Origin: Macrococcus armenti
GTDB lineage: Bacteria; Bacillota; Bacilli; Staphylococcales; Staphylococcaceae
Assembly: GCF_020097135.1 (NCBI RefSeq)
Contig: NZ_CP083608.1
Location: 1,984,001 to 2,048,000 of the forward strand
Direction: 5' to 3'
DNA: 64,000 nt
Under the pieces are notes generated by a model, which saw only the letters and a list, made by a program, of their open reading frames with translations, did no database searches and was not told the origin of the DNA. The position numbers were made by a program, and so were the translations under genes. Shown here in pieces: positions 37,807 to 47,455 of this stretch (positions within the stretch are counted from its first letter, which is position 1; every line of letters begins with the position of its first letter).

Positions 37807-40800
37807 TTATTTCATTTCATTCTCTTGATTTTCTTCACGACGTTTTCTGAATAGTAATAATCCTCCTAAGCCTGCAAACGCAGTAGCTAATAATCCATTA
37901 TTATTACTTTCACCTGTATCAGGAAGTTGCTGTACTTCTTCTCCTGATGTTGCTTTACTTACTTTTTCAGGTTTAGAATTGTTAACTTCATTTTGTGACG
38001 TTAGAATTTCTTTCGAATGACTAGTAGTTGTTTCTTCTTGAATTTCTGGAGTAATTAATCCAGGAAGAGTTTCTTCATCTACTCCTGGTTCAGATGGAGT
38101 GTCAACAATATCATTTCTTACAAAACCTGAATCGATTGTGTAATCATTTTCAGTTAAGTGAACTTTTACGCTCGTTCCATCTGAATCTAATGTACTATCT
38201 CCAACATTAACTTTCGTTGGATCCATTCCTGCTGGTGTTTCGAATGTTACAACGTAATCTCCTGGCTCTAATCCTGTAAAGATGTAGTTACCATTTGCGT
38301 CTGTTGTTGTCGTTACTGTTGTGCCATCTGGTTTCGTTAATGTTACTTTAACACCTTCGATTCCTGATTCATACGCATCCTGGATACCGTCCTTATCTTC
38401 GTCGAACCATACTTTATCGCCTAATTCTAAGTTACCTTGTGGTTTTGGTGTTGGTACTACTTGTGTTTTAACGAATCCACTATCAATCGTCATGTTGTCC
38501 GCGTCTTTAATTGTTACTTTTACGCTTGTTCCATCTGAATCAAGTGCGTCGTCTCCAACGTTTACTTTCGTTGAATCCATTCCTGCTGGTGTTTCGAATG
38601 TTACAACGTAGTCGCCATTCGGTAAGTCTGTGAAGATGTAGTTACCGTTTGCGTCTGTTGTCGTCGTTACTGTTGTGCCGTCTGGTTTCGTTAATGTTAC
38701 TGTAACACCTTCGATTCCTGATTCATTCGCATCCTGGATACCGTCTTTATCTTCGTCGAACCATACTTTGTCTCCTAGATCATATACAGGTGTTTCTTTG
38801 ATGAAACCACTGTCGACTGTTGGATCATCCTTACCGTCAACGTTTACCGTTACTTTCGTTCCATCTGAATCCTTCGTATCATCGCCAACATTCTCTGTAG
38901 TTGGGATATAACCATCTGGTGTCTTAAATTCAATCGTGCTTTCTCCATTTGGTACGTTCGGGAATTCATAGTATCCGTTCTCATCTGTTACAACTGTTTC
39001 TGTTGTTCCATCTGGATACGTGATTATTACTTCCACACCTGGAATTCCTGGTTCACCTTCGTCTTGAACACCATCATGGTTTGTATCTTCCCATACTGTG
39101 TCGCCGACTTTAACTTTGATGAAGCCGCTGTCGATTGTCATGTCATCTGCGTCCTGAATTGTTACGTTCACGACTTGACCATCTGAATCTAACGCATCAT
39201 CACCTGTATTTATAACTGTCGGGCCATTGTAACCGTCTGGTGTTTCGAACGTTACAACGTAATCACCATTTGGTAGGTCTTCAAAGATATAGTTACCGTT
39301 CGCGTCTGTTGTTGTCGTTACTGTTGTACCATCTGGTTTCGTTAATGTTACTGTAACACCTTCAATTCCTGATTCATTCGCATCCTGGATACCGTCTTTA
39401 TCTTCGTCGAACCATACTTTGTCTCCTAGATCATATACAGGTGTTTCTTTGATGAAACCACTGTCGATTGTCGGATCATCCTTACCGTCAACGTTTACCG
39501 TTACCTTCGTTCCATCTGAATCCTTCGTATCATCGCCAACATTCTCTGTTGTTGGGATATAACCATCTGGTGTCTTGAATTCAATCGTGCTTTCTCCGTT
39601 TGGTACGTTCGGGAATTCATAGTATCCGTTTTCATCTGTTACAACTGTTTCTGTTGTTCCATCTGGATACGTGATTGTTACTTCCACACCTGGAATTCCT
39701 GGTTCACCTTCGTCTTGAACACCGTCTTTATTTGTATCTTCCCATACTGTGTCTCCAACCTTAACTTTGATGAAGCCGCTGTCGATTGTCATATCATCTG
39801 CGTCCTGAATTGTTACGTTTACAACTTGACCATCTGAATCTAATGCGTCATCACCTGTGTTGACTACTGTTGGACCGTTATAGCCGTCCGGTGTTTCGAA
39901 CGTTACAACGTAATCACCATTTGGTAGGTCTTCAAAGATATAGTTACCGTTCGCGTCTGTTGTTGTCGTTACTGTTGTGCCGTCTGGTTTCGTTAATGTT
40001 ACTGTAACACCTTCAATTCCTGATTCATTCGCATCCTGGATACCGTCTTTATCTGCATCATACCAGACTTTATCTCCTAGATCATATAATACTTCACTTG
40101 GTGTAGTTGAATCAGATAATGAATCACTGCTTGAGTCACTCATTGAATCTGAGATTGAGTCGCTGCTTGAGTCACTCACTGAATCTGAAATTGAATCGCT
40201 GCTTGAATCACTCACTGAATCTGAGATTGAATCGCTGCTTGAATCACTCACTGAATCTGAGATTGAATCGCTGCTTGAATCACTCACTGAATCTGAGATT
40301 GAATCGCTGCTTGAGTCACTCACTGAATCTGAGATTGAATCGCTGCTTGAATCACTCACTGAATCTGAGATTGAATCGCTGCTTGAATCACTCACTGAAT
40401 CTGAGATTGAATCGCTGCTTGAATCACTCACTGAATCTGAAATTGAATCGCTGCTTGAATCACTCACTGAATCTGAAATTGAATCGCTACTTGAATCACT
40501 CACTGAATCTGAGATTGAATCGTTTACCGAATCACTTAATGAGTCTGAGATCGAGTCATTTACTGAGTCGCTTAATGAGTCTGAGATTGAGTCATTTACT
40601 GAGTCGCTTAATGAATCTGAAATCGAGTCATTTACTGAGTCGCTTAATGAGTCTGAGATTGAATCATTTGCTGAATCACTTAATGAATCTGAGATTGAAT
40701 CATTTACTGAATCACTTAATGAATCTGAGATTGAATCATTTACTGAATCACTTAATGAATCTGAGATTGAGTCATTTACTGAGTCGCTTAATGAGTCTGA

Positions 40801-43260
40801 GATTGAGTCATTTACTGAATCGCTTAGTGAATCTGAAATCGAGTCATTTGCTGAATTACTTAATGAATCTGAGATTGAGTCATTTACTGAGTCACTTAGT
40901 GAGTCTGAGATTGAGTCATTTACTGAGTCGCTTAATGAGTCTGAGATTGAATCATTTACTGAATCACTTAATGAATCTGAGATTGAATCATTTACTGAAT
41001 CACTTAATGAATCAGAGATTGAGTCATTTACTGAGTCGCTTAATGAGTCTGAAATTGAATCATTTACTGAGTCACTTAATGAGTCTGAAGTTGAGTCATT
41101 TACTGAGTCACTTAATGAATCTGAGATTGAATCATTTACTGAGTCACTTAATGAGTCTGAAATTGAGTCATTTACTGAGTCACTTAATGAATCTGAGATT
41201 GAATCATTTACTGAGTCACTTAATGAGTCTGAAATTGAGTCATTTACTGAGTCACTTAATGAATCTGAGATTGAATCGTTTACAGAATCACTTAATGAGT
41301 CTGAAGTTGAGTCATTTACTGAGTCACTTAATGAATCTGAGATTGAATCGTTTACAGATTCAGATAGTGAATTACTAATAGAATCACTTATTGACTCCGA
41401 TAGTGATAAATCCCCTTCACCAATCGCTTGCCCTTCAGCTGTAATGAAGTTATTATCCCAATAGTATTCAGAAGGATTTGCGTTATAATAATCCGTATTT
41501 CGTTCAATTACACGCGTAAGTACTGGTTGATCTTCTGTTATATCATACTGACCATCAACTAATATTACAAACGATTTGTATTCTGTATCATTACCAAAGT
41601 TAACTGTTAGCGTTCCATCTGAATTCATGAATATTGATCCACTATTATAGTAGTTAGTTGTTACATCAACGAAGTTAGAACTTGTTGGATTAACATAATA
41701 ACTATCATTTAATTGAGTGGCATCATTAACTGCTAATATTTTTAACTTAGTAACATCCATACCAATTAAAGTACTACTAAGTGCAGGATCTCCCCAATCA
41801 CCTTGTAAAGTTACCGTAGTGTTGTATAAAGGTTTCTCTAATGGGTTAACATAAATCGTTTGCTGATATGTCCCTTTACCTGATTCATCTAACGTTGCAT
41901 CTGTAATTATTGATGTAACATTTGCGCCACTTGTACCTGTCTGCCCTTGATATGGCGAAGCATAGTCAAAAGTAATGTTACTTGTAGTCGTCTCACCTGC
42001 AACATTCATCGTTACTGGTAACGTCGTAACATTCGGTACTTGGTCTCTATCTGTGAATAATGGTATAGACCAGTTTGCTGTTACGTTATTATGTGTATCG
42101 ACATAGTCTGTGAATGTATATACTATTTTCTTCGTAACTAAGTCATAAGTACCGGTAGCAATAACCTCTCCTGTCGGACTTTTAATATCCGAAACAGGCA
42201 TAACGTTGTTGTTCCATGCATAGTCAATGTCACCGTCTGCTGTTAACTGATTTGGAACTTGAATTGTAAATGTATTACCAGCAACAACTGCATCATCAAT
42301 TTTTAAATCTGCCGAGAAATCTGTATAACCACTATTGTTAGGATCAAATGTTGTATTACCAAAAGTTAAATTAGATGCTGTAACTAAACTGTTTACTGTA
42401 CCATCTGCATCTAAGTTCTTAAGTAACACACCATCAAGTAAATTTGAATTTGATGAAAAGCTTACGCTGTTCATCATCGTGTTGTTTGTTGTTGTATTAA
42501 CAGGTGTTGCTACAACTGTATTTGCATTTTGTTCGTTCGCAACTGCTGCTAATAATGCTGCTAATACTTCTTGATCTGTTAAGTTTGCATAATCCAGATT
42601 TAATGAATCTAAGTTTGTTTTTGCAGCCTCAGCTGTTGTTCCAGTTGCTTCAGCAATATATGTCGTAAGTAGCGCTTCACGTTCCTGTATAGTTGTTGCT
42701 TGTTCAACATTCGTAACCGCTTCTTTAACTGTAAGTTCTAAAACCGGTGTTTCATTTTCTGTTGTTGGCGCTTCTGTTGTTGGTGCTTCCGTCGTCGGTG
42801 CTTCTGTTGTCGGCGCTTCTGTTGTCGGTGCTTCTGTTGTTGGCGCTTCTGTTGTTGGCGCTTCTGTTGTTGGTGCTTCTGTTGTTGGTGCTTCTGTTGT
42901 TGGTACTTCCGTCGTCGGCGCTTCTGTTGTTAGTGCTTCTGTTGTTGGTGCTTCTGTTGTTGGTGCTTCTGTTGTTGGTGCTTCTGTTGTTGGTGCTTCT
43001 GTTGTTGGCGCTTCTGTTGTTGGCGCTTCTGTTGTTGGTGCTTCTGTTGTCGGCGCTTCTGTTGTTGGTGGTGCTGTTGACTTTTCAGTAGTCGTTACTG
43101 ATTGAGTCGTTTCTTCAGCTTGAGCATCTGCTGGATTACCTAAAAATAATAAAGATCCAATTAAGATAGAAGTAGTTCCTACCGTAAACTTTCTAATTGA
43201 GTATTTGTTTAATTTATTTGCGATAAAGTCATAGCGTTTGTTTTTATTACGTTTTTTCAT
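37807..43260 (-). CDS. YSIRK/LPXTG Sdr-like surface protein 3
   Basis: About 1817 residues from the ATG at 43260, 6 bases after GGAGG; the frame extends 46 codons upstream but lacks a site there and would spoil the signal peptide. Order: YSIRK signal peptide, PTTEA tract (about 63-166), helical segment (about 170-240), adhesin-like A region (about 254-614), Ser-rich stalk of 12-residue units (about 616-1056) in two blocks ([12 protein letters not shown], then [12 protein letters not shown]), six B domains with DEDKDG/DTNKDG calcium loops, a Glu/Thr-rich wall segment, LPDTG at 1779-1783, membrane helix and a long charged tail ([13 protein letters not shown]). The wall-proximal end differs from the SEPGKEIP type of the other two. 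Sortase anchored, probably an adhesin. Confidence 0.87.
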   Translation of the reverse strand: MKKRNKNKRYDFIANKLNKYSIRKFTVGTTSILIGSLLFLGNPADAQAEETTQSVTTTEKSTAPPTTEAPTTEAPTTEAPTTEAPTTEAPTTEAPTTEAPTTEAPTTEALTTEAPTTEVPTTEAPTTEAPTTEAPTTEAPTTEAPTTEAPTTEAPTTEAPTTEAPTTENETPVLELTVKEAVTNVEQATTIQEREALLTTYIAEATGTTAEAAKTNLDSLNLDYANLTDQEVLAALLAAVANEQNANTVVATPVNTTTNNTMMNSVSFSSNSNLLDGVLLKNLDADGTVNSLVTASNLTFGNTTFDPNNSGYTDFSADLKIDDAVVAGNTFTIQVPNQLTADGDIDYAWNNNVMPVSDIKSPTGEVIATGTYDLVTKKIVYTFTDYVDTHNNVTANWSIPLFTDRDQVPNVTTLPVTMNVAGETTTSNITFDYASPYQGQTGTSGANVTSIITDATLDESGKGTYQQTIYVNPLEKPLYNTTVTLQGDWGDPALSSTLIGMDVTKLKILAVNDATQLNDSYYVNPTSSNFVDVTTNYYNSGSIFMNSDGTLTVNFGNDTEYKSFVILVDGQYDITEDQPVLTRVIERNTDYYNANPSEYYWDNNFITAEGQAIGEGDLSLSESISDSISNSLSESVNDSISDSLSDSVNDSTSDSLSDSVNDSISDSLSDSVNDSISDSLSDSVNDSISDSLSDSVNDSISDSLSDSVNDSISDSLSDSVNDSTSDSLSDSVNDSISDSLSDSVNDSISDSLSDSVNDSISDSLSDSVNDSISDSLSDSVNDSISDSLSDSVNDSISDSLSNSANDSISDSLSDSVNDSISDSLSDSVNDSISDSLSDSVNDSISDSLSDSVNDSISDSLSDSANDSISDSLSDSVNDSISDSLSDSVNDSISDSLSDSVNDSISDSLSDSVNDSISDSVSDSSSDSISDSVSDSSSDSISDSVSDSSSDSISDSVSDSSSDSISDSVSDSSSDSISDSVSDSSSDSISDSVSDSSSDSISDSVSDSSSDSISDSVSDSSSDSISDSVSDSSSDSISDSMSDSSSDSLSDSTTPSEVLYDLGDKVWYDADKDGIQDANESGIEGVTVTLTKPDGTTVTTTTDANGNYIFEDLPNGDYVVTFETPDGYNGPTVVNTGDDALDSDGQVVNVTIQDADDMTIDSGFIKVKVGDTVWEDTNKDGVQDEGEPGIPGVEVTITYPDGTTETVVTDENGYYEFPNVPNGESTIEFKTPDGYIPTTENVGDDTKDSDGTKVTVNVDGKDDPTIDSGFIKETPVYDLGDKVWFDEDKDGIQDANESGIEGVTVTLTKPDGTTVTTTTDANGNYIFEDLPNGDYVVTFETPDGYNGPTVINTGDDALDSDGQVVNVTIQDADDMTIDSGFIKVKVGDTVWEDTNHDGVQDEGEPGIPGVEVIITYPDGTTETVVTDENGYYEFPNVPNGESTIEFKTPDGYIPTTENVGDDTKDSDGTKVTVNVDGKDDPTVDSGFIKETPVYDLGDKVWFDEDKDGIQDANESGIEGVTVTLTKPDGTTVTTTTDANGNYIFTDLPNGDYVVTFETPAGMDSTKVNVGDDALDSDGTSVKVTIKDADNMTIDSGFVKTQVVPTPKPQGNLELGDKVWFDEDKDGIQDAYESGIEGVKVTLTKPDGTTVTTTTDANGNYIFTGLEPGDYVVTFETPAGMDPTKVNVGDSTLDSDGTSVKVHLTENDYTIDSGFVRNDIVDTPSEPGVDEETLPGLITPEIQEETTTSHSKEILTSQNEVNNSKPEKVSKATSGEEVQQLPDTGESNNNGLLATAFAGLGGLLLFRKRREENQENEMK
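38120..40085 (-). repeat. six tandem B-domain repeats of Sdr-like protein 3
   Basis: Six roughly 320-bp units code SdrD-type B domains. Several blocks are practically the same DNA as units in the Sdr-like genes at 18 kb and 29-31 kb. Confidence 0.85.
40095..41415 (-). repeat. 36-bp coding repeats of the Sdr-like 3 stalk, two block types
   Basis: About 11 units of the [12 protein letters not shown] type (40110-40510) adjoin about 23 units of the [12 protein letters not shown] type (40520-41350). The two homogeneous blocks suggest separate expansions. Confidence 0.92.
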
Positions 43261-43404
43261 TTGTTTCCTCCAATATTTCATTATTACGTGATGTAGTAGT
43301 GAAAATATAAAATTTGTATACCAACTATATACCGGATAGAAATTTATAAAAATCGACAAAAATAAATTAGTTTTCGACATTTTATTGTGCTTAAACATAA
43401 AAAA

Positions 43405-43436
43405 ATACCGATGTAAAAATTTACATCGGTATCTTT
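43405..43436 (-). terminator. terminator after the FMN reductase gene
   Basis: A 12-bp perfect stem ATACCGATGTAA/TTACATCGGTAT (43405-43416, 43421-43432) is A-rich before and T-rich after. It lies between the reductase stop (43445) and Sdr-like gene 3. Confidence 0.85.
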
Positions 43437-43444
43437 TAATTCAA

Positions 43445-44005
43445 TTATTCTTCTATATAACTTATGAATGATGCAATAAATTCATCGAAGTTCTGCTGCT
43501 GTTCACTATCCAGAACTAAATCACCTGTTCCCCATGCCTCTACAGGGATTCGAATTCCCAAACCTTCATGGTCCATCGGATTCATACGTGTATAAGCTAA
43601 CAATTCATTTAAGTTTTTACGCACAAACTTACCATATGTCGAATTTGCAGCACTCGCTACGGTCGCTTTTTTGCCATTAATGACTGTCGGTTCCTGCGTT
43701 CCTTCTTGAGATTCCGGACGTGATAACCAGTCAATCAAGTTTTTCAGACGCGCTGGATAAGACCCATTATATTCAGGCGATACAAAAACAAATGCATCAT
43801 ATAATTTTACTGTATTTCTTAAATTAATAACCGCTTCTACTGTAGGGTACTCATTATTTTGACTTAATAATGGCACATCGTTATAGTCTAACAATGCACT
43901 TTCATAACCTTTCTCGCCAAATGATTTAACAAATAAGTTTGATAGTTGCGTGTTAAATGATCCTTGTCTATCCGATCCTGATATTACTAATATTTTCTTT
44001 GTCAT
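43445..44005 (-). CDS. NADPH-dependent FMN reductase family protein
   Basis: About 186 residues of flavodoxin-like fold. The ATG at 44005 follows GGAGGAAG and gives MTKKILVISGSDRQGS; upstream frame codons have no site. The phosphate-binding loop ISGSDRQGSFN and the flavin-binding PEYNGSYPARLKNLIDW motif are typical of NADPH:FMN/azoreductase-type enzymes (YwqN/ArsH-like). It would reduce flavins or quinones in the cytosol. Monocistronic, with a terminator downstream. Confidence 0.88.
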   Translation of the reverse strand: MTKKILVISGSDRQGSFNTQLSNLFVKSFGEKGYESALLDYNDVPLLSQNNEYPTVEAVINLRNTVKLYDAFVFVSPEYNGSYPARLKNLIDWLSRPESQEGTQEPTVINGKKATVASAANSTYGKFVRKNLNELLAYTRMNPMDHEGLGIRIPVEAWGTGDLVLDSEQQQNFDEFIASFISYIEE

Positions 44006-44134
44006 TTTCTTCCTCCAACTTGTATCATTCACAAGGCGTAATACCCATATAATAAATATACCACCTTAGTCGATATAATTATTATATCAACTTATTTAAT
44101 TAAATCAACAACGATGCTTATTATAATATTTAAA

Positions 44135-45565
44135 TTAATATTTGTAAAACTTCGTACAATCTACAATATCATCCGAATATTTATTTTTATATTCTTCAAT
44201 CGACAAATGCGTAATACCGATTATCATTATATTCTCCGAAACTTCAAAAGTAGCATCACTTCCAACAGGCCCTATCGTCGCTCTTTTTTGTTCTTCTAAT
44301 ACAGGTAGTGATATTGTATTTCCTTGTGCTGCATATACAAGAGGTTTTAATTGTTCTACTGTTAAATGTTCAAAATTCTCTATCATTAACGTATCTGATA
44401 TATCACTCGCTAATATTTCAGTAATAATTCCTCTATGATAAATATAATTTTCCGATTCTTTAACATAGTCGCCGTACAAATTCATTATACGCCATGAATC
44501 ATTCGCAACATAAGCCCTTACTGCATTTCTATCTAATTTCATAAATTTAATTGCCGTTTCCAGTCCATTGTATTGCTTCGGCAAACTAAATATGTGCAAT
44601 AACTTCTGCTCTGATGCTTTACTTTGTACGTGCGGTATTTGATTAACCACCTGTGTCGGCTTTGTTGCATTTAACTTCTTCTCATATGCCACTTTCCTAG
44701 CACTATACTGTGCCGCTTCTATTACTTCATTAATTGAAGGTGCATTTTGTACAACGGGTGTATCTGTAGGTTCAAGCATTGCATTATATTGATTTTTAGT
44801 TATTTCAGTGACAGATTCATTCCACTTCTCATCCAGGAAGTATTGTGCGCGTAACATCAATTCGCGATCCAGCTCATATATTGTTCGCGGTTTGATATCT
44901 TCAATATATTTAATAATGACTGCTGTCGTATCTGTACGTCCTGGCATCGGCTTATTTGAATGTTTTTCTTTCACTACTTCTGCAATTCCATATATACCAC
45001 GTTCCGGATTTGTTTTATATATAATCACTTTATCTTCCGGCTGCATTTCCGTGTAATGTTTATAGCCAAGGCGATGCATTCCGTTTACATTACTCACGTA
45101 TATTGTATATTCTGTATCCGGTTCAAAATCAATTTCTTCTTTCATGAGGAAATAACGATTGATTTTCTCTTTATACTGACCAACGTTAATAATTTTTTCG
45201 TAATCTTCCTGTGATATCGGATTTAGGAGTTGTTCTTTCATCCCGTAAATTGTTTCTTTTAACTTCTCATCTCTTACTAAATAATCTTTCGTATAGGCAG
45301 CAAGCTTCGTATCATATTTGAAATGTATTTTAATTTGGCCACGCTTCGGTTCTTCAACTTTTAATACTTCTCCTGCACCGAGCAGTCCAATTTTATTCTG
45401 TACTTGATAGAAGAGTACACGATCTCCTGCCGTTGCACGTTTAAATGCCTGATATCCTTCATTAGGATTAAAGTGCACTGTCGAATCAAAAACAGACACT
45501 TGCCCCATCAAATCTTCAAAATGATTAAATCTATTATATCCACAATTCAACCAGAAATAACTCAC
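44135..45565 (-). CDS. double EVE-domain protein of unknown function
   Basis: About 476 residues from the GTG at 45565, 8 bases after GGGAGG (start VSYFWLNCG). Residues 1-125 form an EVE-like PUA fold (YFWLNCGYNRFNHFEDLMG, then AGDRVLFYQ and GAGEVLKVEEP). Residues about 145-265 look like a second EVE-type domain (YTIYVSNVNGMHRLGY, PEDKVIIYKT, IYGIAEVV). EVE domains bind modified bases in DNA or RNA. Residues about 280-476 match nothing I recognise and contain LSIEEYKNKYSDDI near the end. There is no nuclease or methyltransferase motif and no restriction neighbour. It may be a reader of modified nucleic acid; the function is unassigned. Confidence 0.7.
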   Translation of the reverse strand: MSYFWLNCGYNRFNHFEDLMGQVSVFDSTVHFNPNEGYQAFKRATAGDRVLFYQVQNKIGLLGAGEVLKVEEPKRGQIKIHFKYDTKLAAYTKDYLVRDEKLKETIYGMKEQLLNPISQEDYEKIINVGQYKEKINRYFLMKEEIDFEPDTEYTIYVSNVNGMHRLGYKHYTEMQPEDKVIIYKTNPERGIYGIAEVVKEKHSNKPMPGRTDTTAVIIKYIEDIKPRTIYELDRELMLRAQYFLDEKWNESVTEITKNQYNAMLEPTDTPVVQNAPSINEVIEAAQYSARKVAYEKKLNATKPTQVVNQIPHVQSKASEQKLLHIFSLPKQYNGLETAIKFMKLDRNAVRAYVANDSWRIMNLYGDYVKESENYIYHRGIITEILASDISDTLMIENFEHLTVEQLKPLVYAAQGNTISLPVLEEQKRATIGPVGSDATFEVSENIMIIGITHLSIEEYKNKYSDDIVDCTKFYKY

Positions 45566-45592
45566 ACGATTTCCTCCCACAATTCATTTATA

Positions 45593-45667
45593 TTATTTCG
45601 CTTCGCTTTTTTTAAATAACACTGCGATGAGTGCCAGTAATATTGAAAATGATAACTTTTTCTTCAT
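45593..45667 (-). CDS. 24-residue hydrophobic peptide
   Basis: A short frame coding MKKKLSFSILLALIAVLF followed by a basic tail KKSEAK, with AGGTGA 7 bases before the ATG. It is a positively charged N-terminus plus one membrane helix. It lies 9 bases downstream of the exporter gene on the same strand and 28 bases before the EVE gene, so it would be co-transcribed with both. It could be a small membrane regulator of the exporter or a toxin-like peptide. No antisense RNA structure is evident. Confidence 0.55.
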   Translation of the reverse strand: MKKKLSFSILLALIAVLFKKSEAK

Positions 45668-45676
45668 TATTGTCAC

Positions 45677-46636
45677 CTACCATATTTGTAAGACTTTTTG
45701 CATAATTAAACTTATCATAATAACAACCATCCAAGTTACAGCTCCGAGCGCGATAGGTTTGCTGCCTATCTTGAAAAATTTAGGCAAGTTTACACTGAGT
45801 CCAATTCCTGCAAGTGCTGTACACATAAGAAAGTTCGATAACACTTTAATCGCTTTAACCGCTTCTTGAGGAACCGGAACGATACTTGCAAACACACTCG
45901 CTAAAAAGAAGTACAGTATAAACCACGGAAAAACTTGTTTTATATTGAAGTCATCCTTACTTGACTGCAATGCGACTAAAATAAGGCAAATCGGCACGAT
46001 CATTAATGCGCGGACGAGCTTTACAATTGTTGCAGTATCACCTGCTGATGTACTGTAGGCATAGCCTGCAGCAACGACACTGCTCGTATCATTAATTGCT
46101 GTACCTGCAAAGTATCCAAATCCCGTGTCACTGAAGTGCAGCAAATGTCCTAACGGCGGAAAGATAAATACTGCAATAATATTAAATAGGAATATCGTCG
46201 TTATTGAAAAAGCAATCTCTTCGTCTTTCGCTTTAATGATTGGACTTGCTGCAGCAATTGCTGATCCCCCGCATATTGCTGTACCGACCCCGATTAATGT
46301 TTTAATACGTGTATTGACACCGAGATAACTGCCTAGTGTGTAACTCACTAACAACGCGGCTACGATACTAGTAATGATAAGCGGGAATGAAGATATTCCT
46401 AATTGCACTGCAGATTTAAAACTTAATGTAAAACCCATCAGTATAATGGCATATTGCAATAGTTTCTTACCACTAAACTTAATTCCCGCATTATATAGTT
46501 CAGTATTCATAGTATTTCCAACAATTATTCCAATCAATACACTCACGACCATACTTCCGACAATCGGAGCAAAAATCCCAATACACGTTGCGGCAATTGC
46601 GATAGAAATACATAATACGATTCCTCTTAATTTCAA
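45677..46636 (-). CDS. YeiH-family (UPF0324) putative sulfate exporter
   Basis: About 319 residues, ten or so transmembrane segments. The TTG at 46636 follows GGAGG with 8 bases and gives MKLRGIVLC; the frame opens 6 codons earlier. GVGTAICGGSAIAAASPIIK and FAGTAINDTSSVVAAGYAYS are the signature segments of this family, which includes YeiH and related proposed sulfate exporters. It acts in the cytoplasmic membrane. The transported substrate is uncertain. It is first in a leftward run with the 24-residue peptide and the EVE gene. Confidence 0.87.
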   Translation of the reverse strand: MKLRGIVLCISIAIAATCIGIFAPIVGSMVVSVLIGIIVGNTMNTELYNAGIKFSGKKLLQYAIILMGFTLSFKSAVQLGISSFPLIITSIVAALLVSYTLGSYLGVNTRIKTLIGVGTAICGGSAIAAASPIIKAKDEEIAFSITTIFLFNIIAVFIFPPLGHLLHFSDTGFGYFAGTAINDTSSVVAAGYAYSTSAGDTATIVKLVRALMIVPICLILVALQSSKDDFNIKQVFPWFILYFFLASVFASIVPVPQEAVKAIKVLSNFLMCTALAGIGLSVNLPKFFKIGSKPIALGAVTWMVVIMISLIMQKVLQIW

Positions 46637-46771
46637 ATTTCCGCCTCCAGACACTGATTGAGTCTATTATATCGAACAACTCGCCATATCTAAAGCAACA
46701 TTTTAAATTTTAAATTGCATACGAACATACGTTTGTGTATAATGAAAGGATATTGTTATAAATGAGGGTTT

Positions 46772-47389
46772 ATGTTGAAGATTTTATTATTATTTTTTAC
46801 TTTAAATTTAGCTATACCATATAATGATATGCCTAAAATTCCCGTCACTTACAATCATGCAATTGACGGAGATACTATTTCGGTCAAAGTAAATAATCGT
46901 ACTAAAACTGTTCGTTTATTACTGATTGATACGCCAGAATCAAAAAAGCCGAATACACCGGTGCAACCTTATGCAATTGAGGCCGCACGTTACACAGAAT
47001 CGCTCGTTAAAACGTGTGACTTAAGCATCCAATATGATTCAAAAGGAAAAACCGATAAATATGGTCGTGACCTCGTCTATTTATATTGTGGTAATACTAT
47101 GGTAAATGAACAGCTCGTTCGCCAAGGTTACGCACGTGTTGGGTATATATATCAGCAGAAAGACCATTTAGATCGATTATTGCAGGCAGAACGTATCGCA
47201 AAGTCTGAAAAGTTAAAAATATGGTCGATTGACGGCTTTGTAAATCGCGATGGTGAAGGATTTAACACAACAAAAGAAGCGCAGCAAAAAGAATCAGATA
47301 TTATGGAGATGATTCGAGAATCTCTTCATCGTATATTAGATGCAGCAATTGATGGGTTAATTAAAGGCATTAAATCTGTCTTTTCATAA
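46772..47389 (+). CDS. nuc: thermonuclease-family (SNase-like) nuclease
   Basis: A 205-residue SNase-fold nuclease. Active-site residues align with staphylococcal nuclease at a constant offset of about 13: D34 in IDGDT, R48 in VRLLLIDTPE, D53, E56, and R99 in DKYGRDL. It hydrolyses DNA and RNA in a calcium-dependent way, probably outside the cell. The N-terminus is a short hydrophobic stretch (about 2-16), a weak signal peptide or membrane anchor. The mature core is followed by an amphipathic C-terminal extension (about 170-205) absent from S. aureus Nuc. GAGGG lies close before the ATG. It ends at a strong terminator. Confidence 0.88.
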   Translation: MLKILLLFFTLNLAIPYNDMPKIPVTYNHAIDGDTISVKVNNRTKTVRLLLIDTPESKKPNTPVQPYAIEAARYTESLVKTCDLSIQYDSKGKTDKYGRDLVYLYCGNTMVNEQLVRQGYARVGYIYQQKDHLDRLLQAERIAKSEKLKIWSIDGFVNRDGEGFNTTKEAQQKESDIMEMIRESLHRILDAAIDGLIKGIKSVFS

Positions 47390-47430
47390 AATAAAACCGA
47401 TGATTACACTAAGTAGTCATCGGTTTTATT
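47390..47430. terminator. bidirectional terminator
   Basis: A 14-bp stem AATAAAACCGATGA/TCATCGGTTTTATT (47390-47403, 47417-47430) lies between the convergent nuclease and amidase genes. Confidence 0.88.
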
Positions 47431-47455
47431 ACATGAAGTTTCATTATTACATTTA

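Noticed and set aside
1-43260. Genomic island or insertion sequence bringing in the surface cluster
   Set aside because: No transposase, integrase, tRNA or clear direct-repeat ends are visible in the window, so transfer is possible but not supported here.
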